7,081 nt of DNA. Source: an uncultured Saprospiraceae bacterium (lineage in GTDB: Bacteria > Bacteroidota > Bacteroidia > Chitinophagales > Saprospiraceae). Both the position numbers and the translations under genes were made by a program. Positions 1 through 4,439 of this stretch are shown here, one piece after another; positions within the stretch are counted from its first letter, which is position 1; every line of letters begins with the position of its first letter. The stretch covers positions 1 through 7,081 of the forward strand of contig CAKZLT010000415.1 in the NCBI GenBank assembly GCA_937127195.1, given 5' to 3'. The notes under the pieces were generated by a model. It had not been told where the DNA came from. It did not search any database and was given only the letters and a program-made list of their open reading frames with translations.

Positions 1-183
1 GGTTCATTTTTTTAGTGCTTTTAAATAGAACAAAGAAAAAGTAGAATGGTGCTAGTTATTTATTTTTCTTCACTAATCATCTTTTTCTTATTCTATATTT
101 TTAAAATAGCTAAAAAATCACATATAGATAAATAGATGTTTTCATATTAATTTTTACCTAAAAAAAATCTAATTTAGTAATTT

Positions 184-238
184 AGTAACGCTCAGAAAAT
201 AACTTGCCAAATGACGAAGTTATTTTCTGAGCGTTACT
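184..238. repeat. Perfect long inverted repeat (22-bp arms, 11-nt loop)
   Basis: The arms at 184-205 and 217-238 are exact reverse complements over 22 bases, separated by an 11-base loop (206-216). The outer part of the stem contains AACGCTCAG and the inner part is AT-rich. No T-run follows on the + strand, so it is not a classical terminator in that direction. It could be a transcript-end structure of an upstream gene or a small dispersed palindrome. Its apex (AACTTgCCAAATG...AAGTT) resembles the apex of the terminator at 1705-1756. The structure is certain; its role is inferred. Confidence 0.7.
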
Positions 239-274
239 TAGTAGTCAGTTTTCAAAAGTTTTAATGTTTCATAA

Positions 275-310
275 CGCGACGAGCTTCGTCGCGCTACGGT
301 AGCTTTTTTT
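275..310. repeat. GC-rich REP-like palindrome followed by a T-run
   Basis: An 8-bp perfect stem (275-282 with 286-293, loop GCT) is built from CGCGACGA and its complement. It is followed by a second small stem (GCTA at 293-296 with TAGC at 300-303, loop CGG) and then seven T residues (304-310). The patch is strikingly GC-rich within very AT-rich DNA. It could be a rho-independent terminator read on the + strand, or a REP-like repeat. It lies 37-72 bases before the ATG of the next gene, so termination would be of an upstream transcript or by attenuation. Confidence 0.45.
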
Positions 311-346
311 AAAAAATTTTTGAAAAATAAACTTCAATTCAAAGCA

Positions 347-1690
347 ATGAAAAATATTTTAGTGATTGGCGCAGGTCGCTCTTCCATCTCAGTAATTAAT
401 TATCTGTTAGAGCAGGCAAAAACGCATCAATGGTTCGTGACGGTGGCTGATGCAAGACCAGATCAGGCACTAGAAAGAGTCAATAATCACCCAAATGGTC
501 GAGGTACTTGGCTAGAAGTTTTGAACCCGAATGATCGTAAAGATATTATGATGCGTGCTGATGTTGTGGTCTCTCTTTTGCCGCCTCATTTACATTATCG
601 AGTAGCTAGAGATTGTATCAAATACAATAAAAAACTGGTTACCAATGCTTATGTCAATAGAGATTTGTATCGTTTGAATCCAGAAATCATCAATGCACCT
701 TTGTTTTTTATGGGCGAAATGGGATTAGACCCAGGTTTAGATTATTTTTCTGCACAAAAGCTAGTGAATGAAATTCGAGAGAAAGGTGGAAAAATTACTT
801 CTCTACGTTCTTATACTGGAGGATTAGTGAACGCTACTAATTCGGAGAATCCATGGAAATATAAGTTTTCTTGGAATCCTAGAAATATGATAATTGCTGG
901 TCAGGGAATTTCTCAGTACCAAATCAAAGGAAAGTATAAATATATGTCTTATGACCGCTTATTTAAAAATCCAATTCCTATCGAAGTACCTGAAATGGGA
1001 GAAATGGAATCTTATGCCGATCGTGATTCTTTACTTTTTCGCTCAGAATACGGCTTAGATAATATACCAACTTTGAAGCGAAGCACCTTACGACACAAAG
1101 GCTTCTGTCACGCTTGGGATGCTCTTATTCGCTTAGGATTGACTGATGATACTTATCCGATTTTGGAGTCGAACAAAATGACTTATCGCGATTTATTAGA
1201 AGCATATTTGGTTGGTGTACAAGATGGTAATACATCTTTGAAAGATAGAATTGCCCAATCTTTAGGAGAAAACATTGATTCTCCTGTGATGGAAAAACTA
1301 GATTGGTTAGGTCTTTTTGAGCGTAGAAAGATAAACTTGAACAGGGCAACTCCAGCTCGAATTTTAGGAAAGTTACTAGAAGATAAATGGAGGTTAGCCC
1401 CCAAAGATGAAGATATTGTAGTGATAATGAATGTTGTCAAATATCGCCTTCGCGGCAAAAATTATAAGCATACTAATCACATGATACTCAAAGGTGATTC
1501 TGCTAGTGAGGAAACTGCCATGTCGAAAGTCGTTGGGTTGCCCGTAGGTATTGCCGTAAAACTACTTATGGAAGGAAGGATTCCGCAGAAAGGTATTCAA
1601 GTGCCAATTACAAAGGAATTTTATGAACCAACTTTGGAAGAATTGAAAGGCTATGGCATTCACTTTAAAGATAAAGTAGAAGTTATATAG
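347..1690 (+). CDS. Saccharopine dehydrogenase family protein (Lys9-type, glutamate-forming)
   Basis: The predicted protein has 447 residues, the usual size for the family (yeast Lys9 is 446). It begins with a beta strand and the nucleotide-binding loop GAGRSS (residues 8-13) of a Rossmann fold. A second-strand acidic residue follows (VADA, 33-36), then the ADVVVSLLPPHLH segment (71-83). The stretch GEMGLDPGLDYF (123-134) and NPWKYKFSWNPRN (168-180) are characteristic of Lys9-like enzymes. These catalyse the reversible reaction of saccharopine with NAD(P)+ and water to 2-aminoadipate semialdehyde and glutamate; in bacteria of this type it probably serves lysine degradation. The protein should be cytosolic. 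I chose the ATG at 347 because it places the Rossmann strand at the N-terminus; an in-frame TTG at 320 would add nine residues without obvious function. It has no partner gene in the window and converges on lepB. Cofactor preference and pathway direction cannot be read from the sequence. Confidence 0.9.
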   Translation: MKNILVIGAGRSSISVINYLLEQAKTHQWFVTVADARPDQALERVNNHPNGRGTWLEVLNPNDRKDIMMRADVVVSLLPPHLHYRVARDCIKYNKKLVTNAYVNRDLYRLNPEIINAPLFFMGEMGLDPGLDYFSAQKLVNEIREKGGKITSLRSYTGGLVNATNSENPWKYKFSWNPRNMIIAGQGISQYQIKGKYKYMSYDRLFKNPIPIEVPEMGEMESYADRDSLLFRSEYGLDNIPTLKRSTLRHKGFCHAWDALIRLGLTDDTYPILESNKMTYRDLLEAYLVGVQDGNTSLKDRIAQSLGENIDSPVMEKLDWLGLFERRKINLNRATPARILGKLLEDKWRLAPKDEDIVVIMNVVKYRLRGKNYKHTNHMILKGDSASEETAMSKVVGLPVGIAVKLLMEGRIPQKGIQVPITKEFYEPTLEELKGYGIHFKDKVEVI

Positions 1691-1704
1691 ATTCGATTTT
1701 ATTA

Positions 1705-1756
1705 AAAAAATAAAAGAGGCAACTTACCAAATGGTAAGTTGCCTCTTTTATTTTTT
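1705..1756. terminator. Bidirectional rho-independent terminator
   Basis: The arms at 1705-1728 and 1733-1756 are perfect reverse complements over 24 bases around an AAAT loop. The stem has a GC-containing core (GAGGCAACTTACC) with A-runs on the 5' side and T-runs on the 3' side, so it reads as hairpin plus U-tract on both strands. It sits 14 bases after the saccharopine dehydrogenase stop and 15 bases beyond the lepB stop, exactly where convergent genes need a shared terminator. Confidence 0.93.
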
Positions 1757-1771
1757 GTAACGAGACTAATC

Positions 1772-3301
1772 TTATTTTGAAGACGCTGATTTGAATAATC
1801 TATTCCAACGAACACCACCTGTTTTGCGAGAGAACCAAATAAACAATGGCTTTCCTACAATGTGATCTTCTGGTACAAATCCCCAAACACGCGAATCTTC
1901 TGAGTTGTGACGATTGTCTCCCATCATGAAGTAATAGTCCATTTCAATTGTATAATTCGTAGCTTCTGCTCCATCAATATAGATTTTACCATTTTTAGTA
2001 GTTAAATCATGACCTTCATAAACGCCAATTATTCTACGATAAATCGGCAATGTTTTCATATTTAACTCTACGGTTTGACCAGCAGCAGGAATATCTAATG
2101 GCCCAAAGTTGTCAACTGTCCACGGATAATTCGCGGGGTCGCCTGGGAAAACTCTTGAACCTTCTCTCAATGGTGCAAAATTAACGGATTTGACGCTATC
2201 CATCTTCTTGAGTTCGGCAGCTTGCTCATCATTCAAAAACAAAACATAATTAGAACCAGATTGCTCGTTATTATTTTCTCCAATCAAAATGCCCCATTCT
2301 TCAAACTTCTTAGGGTTGATTCCGCCAGTGGTTTCTACTATATATTTGAATTGTTGCTTCGTTGGACGATCCATTTTTTTACCATCAATATACACGTCGC
2401 GTTCTCTTACTTCGAGTTTTTCTCCTGGCAATCCCATACAGCGTTTGATATAATTATCACGCTTATCAATCGGTCGAGTTACGATTTTGAAAAAGTTAGG
2501 GTTATTGACCAAACTACTATTTCCTCCAGCCAAATCATGACTAATTGAATAGTAATTCGTGTAATTTTGAGCCGCTAAATAGCTGTACCTTCCTTTTCCA
2601 ATCGCTACGGTATCACCTTCTGGAAAGTTAAAAACCACTGGATCGTAGCGTTTGACTTTCTGAAATCCTGGCAAACGATAATAAGGCCATTGTATCGCTT
2701 TAGAGTAAGACTCCGTTTTTGAGCCTGGTAATGTATTATGAACCAAAGGAAATTGAATAGGCGTAACAGGTGCACGAGAACCATAGTTTACCTTACTTAC
2801 AAACAAGAAATCTCCCACCAAAAGTGAACCTTCCATCGAAGGTGTCGGGATAGTATAAGCTTCTATCAAAAACATTCTGATAAAAGTCGCTGCAAAAACC
2901 GCAAAGATAATTGCCTCTGACCATTCTCTTAAAGGGCCTTTTTTTGTTGGATTTTCTTTTTCTAAAATATAGCCTTTTCCAACATATTTCTCTTTTTTAG
3001 AAAAACCTAAATAAACAAAATAAGCTGGTGCAAATACAACTGCTAACGCATGGTCTAAGAAAGAATGCTTACCAAATGACTTAACCAAATCTACAATCAT
3101 TCCTGCCAATACAAATAAATTGACAATTGGAATCAATAATAACACGTATCGCCAATGCGGTCGCCCAATCATATCCGACCAAACGAACTTATTCAAAACA
3201 GGCACAAATGCTTTCCAACCTGTTTCACCTGCTTTTTCAAACATTTTATATAAACCAACATGACCAATAATAGTCAAAATGATAAAAAATCCTAATTGCA
3301 T
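1772..3301 (-). CDS. lepB: Signal peptidase I (leader peptidase) with an N-terminal membrane extension
   Basis: This inner-membrane serine protease (S26 family) removes signal peptides from exported proteins on the periplasmic side. The catalytic serine is in PTPSMEGSLL (Ser155) and the general-base lysine in YIKRCMGLPGE (Lys286). The conserved C-terminal box is GDNRHNSEDSRVWGFVP (461-477). A membrane segment at about 128-147 lies just before the serine, as expected. The protein is long: 509 residues against 324 in E. coli. About 120 extra N-terminal residues carry hydrophobic stretches near 1-17, 52-72 and 83-100; the motif around GWKAFVPVLNKFVWSDMIG resembles the DUF5684-type membrane region seen in related Bacteroidota proteins. 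The catalytic part has large insertions between Ser and Lys (131 residues apart, 55 in E. coli) and between Lys and the GDNR box. Both catalytic residues are present, so it should be active. It is transcribed away from the ClbS-like gene's 3' end after a 169-bp gap, probably from its own promoter. Confidence 0.96.
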   Translation of the reverse strand: MQLGFFIILTIIGHVGLYKMFEKAGETGWKAFVPVLNKFVWSDMIGRPHWRYVLLLIPIVNLFVLAGMIVDLVKSFGKHSFLDHALAVVFAPAYFVYLGFSKKEKYVGKGYILEKENPTKKGPLREWSEAIIFAVFAATFIRMFLIEAYTIPTPSMEGSLLVGDFLFVSKVNYGSRAPVTPIQFPLVHNTLPGSKTESYSKAIQWPYYRLPGFQKVKRYDPVVFNFPEGDTVAIGKGRYSYLAAQNYTNYYSISHDLAGGNSSLVNNPNFFKIVTRPIDKRDNYIKRCMGLPGEKLEVRERDVYIDGKKMDRPTKQQFKYIVETTGGINPKKFEEWGILIGENNNEQSGSNYVLFLNDEQAAELKKMDSVKSVNFAPLREGSRVFPGDPANYPWTVDNFGPLDIPAAGQTVELNMKTLPIYRRIIGVYEGHDLTTKNGKIYIDGAEATNYTIEMDYYFMMGDNRHNSEDSRVWGFVPEDHIVGKPLFIWFSRKTGGVRWNRLFKSASSK

Positions 3302-3352
3302 ATCTTATTTAGATTTAATATTCTTTTTTCAAAAGGTTTTTTAAATATGGTG

Positions 3353-3379
3353 CAAATTTAATTAATTTAACCATTCAAA
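3353..3379 (-). promoter_or_regulatory. Candidate lepB promoter (Bacteroidota type)
   Basis: On the minus strand TAAATTTG (3353-3360) matches the Bacteroidota -7 consensus TAnnTTTG exactly. It would start a transcript about 45 bases before the lepB ATG. A TTTG at 3376-3379 lies upstream with a spacing of 15 bases, shorter than the usual 17-23, so the -33 element is doubtful. The -7 element alone could occur by chance in this AT-rich gap. Confidence 0.45.
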
Positions 3380-3418
3380 CCATAAGTCGTGCATTTTCTA
3401 TAAAAATTACATTTTCTC

Positions 3419-3437
3419 TATTTTTTTATAAAAAATA
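3419..3437 (-). terminator. Weak AT-only hairpin downstream of the ClbS-like gene
   Basis: An 8-bp stem made only of A and T (3419-3426 with 3430-3437, loop TAT) lies 33 bases after the stop codon of the ClbS-like gene. It could help end that transcript, but an A/T-only stem is weak and such structures arise easily in DNA of this composition. No better terminator is visible in the gap before lepB. Confidence 0.25.
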
Positions 3438-3470
3438 ACTTTGAAGCACAAAAGATTACTATGATTTTGC

Positions 3471-3968
3471 TTACTTCATTCCTCTTTTTATCAACTTGAT
3501 TGCCCAAGCATAATGGCTTGAGCTGTTTGAAATCAAATATTCCCCCATTGAAGTACTTCCTGTCCATTTATATCTTTTTTTCTCAAAAAGTTCTTCATTG
3601 GAGTGTTTATGAATAATCCCTTGTACTTCTGTATGTGATTGATGTAGTAACTCTTTGGCTTGCTCTAATGGAACATCTTGGTACATTTCCCAAATTTTTT
3701 TATTCAACGCCAAAAGATTATTCCATTTGTATCCCTTCGCTGGCATATCTGGCTTTTCGCCTTTCATTCCAATAGTGTACCATATTTTTAGCATCGTATG
3801 CCAATGATATAAATGCGCTAAAACATCCCGAATATTTCGATTCATTGCTCCTTCCCGAAAATCCTGAATTACCTCTTCATCAGAATAACTATCAATTAGA
3901 CTCAATAACTTTTCGTAATTCTCTTGACTCAACCTTAATAATTCACTTTTTGATTTTGGTCGTGGCAT
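3471..3968 (-). CDS. ClbS/DfsB family four-helix-bundle protein (DUF1706)
   Basis: The 165-residue protein has the family hallmarks: an MPRPKSK start followed by helix 1 (residues 7-27), then RDVLAHLYHWHTML (47-60) in helix 2. The C-terminal block is YKWTGSTSMGEYLISNSSSHYAWAIKLIK (133-161, conserved parts only). Length and layout match full-length members, so the gene looks intact. The fold is DinB-like. The founding member, E. coli ClbS, is a cyclopropane hydrolase that protects against the genotoxin colibactin. Most homologues, including this one, lie outside any toxin cluster and their substrates are unknown, so a general role in handling electrophilic small molecules is only a guess. There is no signal peptide, so it should be cytosolic. 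The start codon is only about 20 bases from a MITE-like element, so its promoter must lie in that element or further upstream. No Shine-Dalgarno sequence is visible, as is normal for this phylum. Confidence 0.85.
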   Translation of the reverse strand: MPRPKSKSELLRLSQENYEKLLSLIDSYSDEEVIQDFREGAMNRNIRDVLAHLYHWHTMLKIWYTIGMKGEKPDMPAKGYKWNNLLALNKKIWEMYQDVPLEQAKELLHQSHTEVQGIIHKHSNEELFEKKRYKWTGSTSMGEYLISNSSSHYAWAIKLIKRGMK

Positions 3969-3989
3969 TTTTTTAAAATTAACGCGTTA

Positions 3990-4147
3990 GGGAGTAGGCA
4001 ATAAATAAGCTACCACAAAGAACAACGTTGTTTTTTATTTAGACGAGGCAAAAAACGCAGTCCTAGCATCGCTAAGGCGAGTATTTTTAACAAAGTATAA
4101 ATGAAAAATAATAAGTTTGACTGGTAGGTTATTTTTTTCCTACTCCC
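3990..4147. mobile_element. MITE-like non-coding element with terminal inverted repeats and TTA target duplication
   Basis: The 26 bases at 3989-4014 pair with 4123-4148 at 23 of 26 positions, the outer ten (AGGGAGTAGG) being identical. Taking GGG as the true end, the element runs 3990-4147 and has the direct repeat TTA on both sides (3987-3989 and 4148-4150), as expected for a 3-bp target duplication. It is 158 bp long and encodes no protein. Inside are a perfect 12-bp palindrome (AACAACGTTGTT, 4021-4032) and a short bulged hairpin (CCTAGC at 4062-4067 with GCTAAGG at 4071-4077). Ends starting GGG with a TNA duplication are reminiscent of some IS5-group elements, so a transposase of that kind could have moved it; this link is tentative. 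Its right end supplies the last codons and stop of the neighbouring gene fragment. A simple fold-back structure without transposition is the alternative, but the TTA duplication and the truncated frame favour insertion. Confidence 0.65.
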
Positions 4148-4365
4148 TTAATTGTATTACTAGGCAAATCAATACCTCTTGACGAAGAACCTTTTTGATA
4201 AGTATATAATTTATCTAAATATTTCTGGAATTTATGTTCAATATAAGTTCCAACAGCTTTACCATCAGTAACTCCAAATAGTTCTTTATTTTTAAATGCA
4301 GATTCTAATTCGCAGAATTGTTTTGCTGCTTCTTTTAATCTTTTTATAGTTAATTTTGACCTCAT
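4129..4365 (-). pseudogene. N-terminal remnant of a restriction-endonuclease-like gene, truncated by the MITE-like element
   Basis: The frame encodes 78 residues starting MRSKLTIKRLKEAAKQF. The segment GVTDGKAVGTYIEHKFQKYL (31-50) followed by GSSSRGIDLPS (59-69) resembles, from memory of the family, the N-terminal region of a group of type II restriction-endonuclease-like proteins. In those the GID-P segment leads into a VDIKVT-like strand of a PD-(D/E)XK nuclease core. Here the expected catalytic strand is missing: the frame enters the inverted repeat of the element and ends with IKGVGKK and a TAA stop, all from that repeat. The rest of the nuclease is not present on the other side of the element, where the ClbS-like gene starts at once. 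So the downstream part was deleted or displaced, and no cognate methyltransferase is in the window. It lies 74 bases after the helicase stop on the same strand. The truncation is well supported by the sequence; the nuclease assignment is moderate. A small functional protein cannot be excluded but is unlikely. Confidence 0.6.
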
Positions 4366-4393
4366 TTATTTTTTGCTGTAAAGATAATTATTT

Positions 4394-4410
4394 TTATTTT
4401 TTTGCCTACT
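4394..4410. repeat. Possible third, partial copy of the element's terminal repeat
   Basis: The + strand at 4394-4410 (TTATTTTTTTGCCTACT) matches the right terminal repeat of the element (4129-4144) apart from one extra G. That G is present in the left terminal repeat read on the opposite strand. Similarity stops at the next base, where the element has CCC. Much of the match is a T-run, so chance is a serious possibility. If real, the nuclease remnant would be bracketed by element ends. Confidence 0.25.
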
Positions 4411-4439
4411 GGCAGCCAATATCAAGACAAATACACCTC

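Larger units (their letters stand above)
1..346. other. Intergenic region upstream of the saccharopine dehydrogenase gene, with two palindromic structures
   Basis: No open frame here has recognisable protein features; both strands are broken by frequent stops in a very AT-rich sequence. The first 180 bases are mostly A/T runs. An 8-base unit (atttagta) is repeated in tandem at 172-187, directly before a perfect long hairpin at 184-238. A GC-rich palindromic patch follows at 275-303, with seven T residues at 304-310. No clear TAnnTTTG promoter was found for the downstream gene; aattTTTG at about 315-322 is one base off consensus and has no good -33 partner. The region may carry the terminator of a gene lying before the window. 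Confidence 0.6.

Noticed and set aside
3..29. Possible C-terminal tail of an upstream plus-strand gene at the window start
   Set aside because: Only nine codons precede a stop in that frame, too little to distinguish from non-coding sequence.
320..346. Upstream in-frame TTG start that would extend the saccharopine dehydrogenase by nine residues
   Set aside because: The Rossmann-fold strand begins directly after the ATG at 347, the resulting length fits the family, and the extra residues lie in AT-rich leader sequence next to the T-run.
1125..1458. Open frames on the minus strand inside the saccharopine dehydrogenase gene
   Set aside because: They lie wholly opposite a well-recognised gene and their translations show no domain or family features.
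2222..2548. Open frame on the plus strand opposite lepB
   Set aside because: It is antisense to conserved lepB coding sequence, including the catalytic lysine region, and shows no recognisable protein features.
3471..3968. A genotoxin biosynthesis or self-resistance cluster around the ClbS-like gene
   Set aside because: No polyketide synthase, peptide synthetase or transporter genes are present; ClbS/DfsB proteins are widespread outside such clusters.
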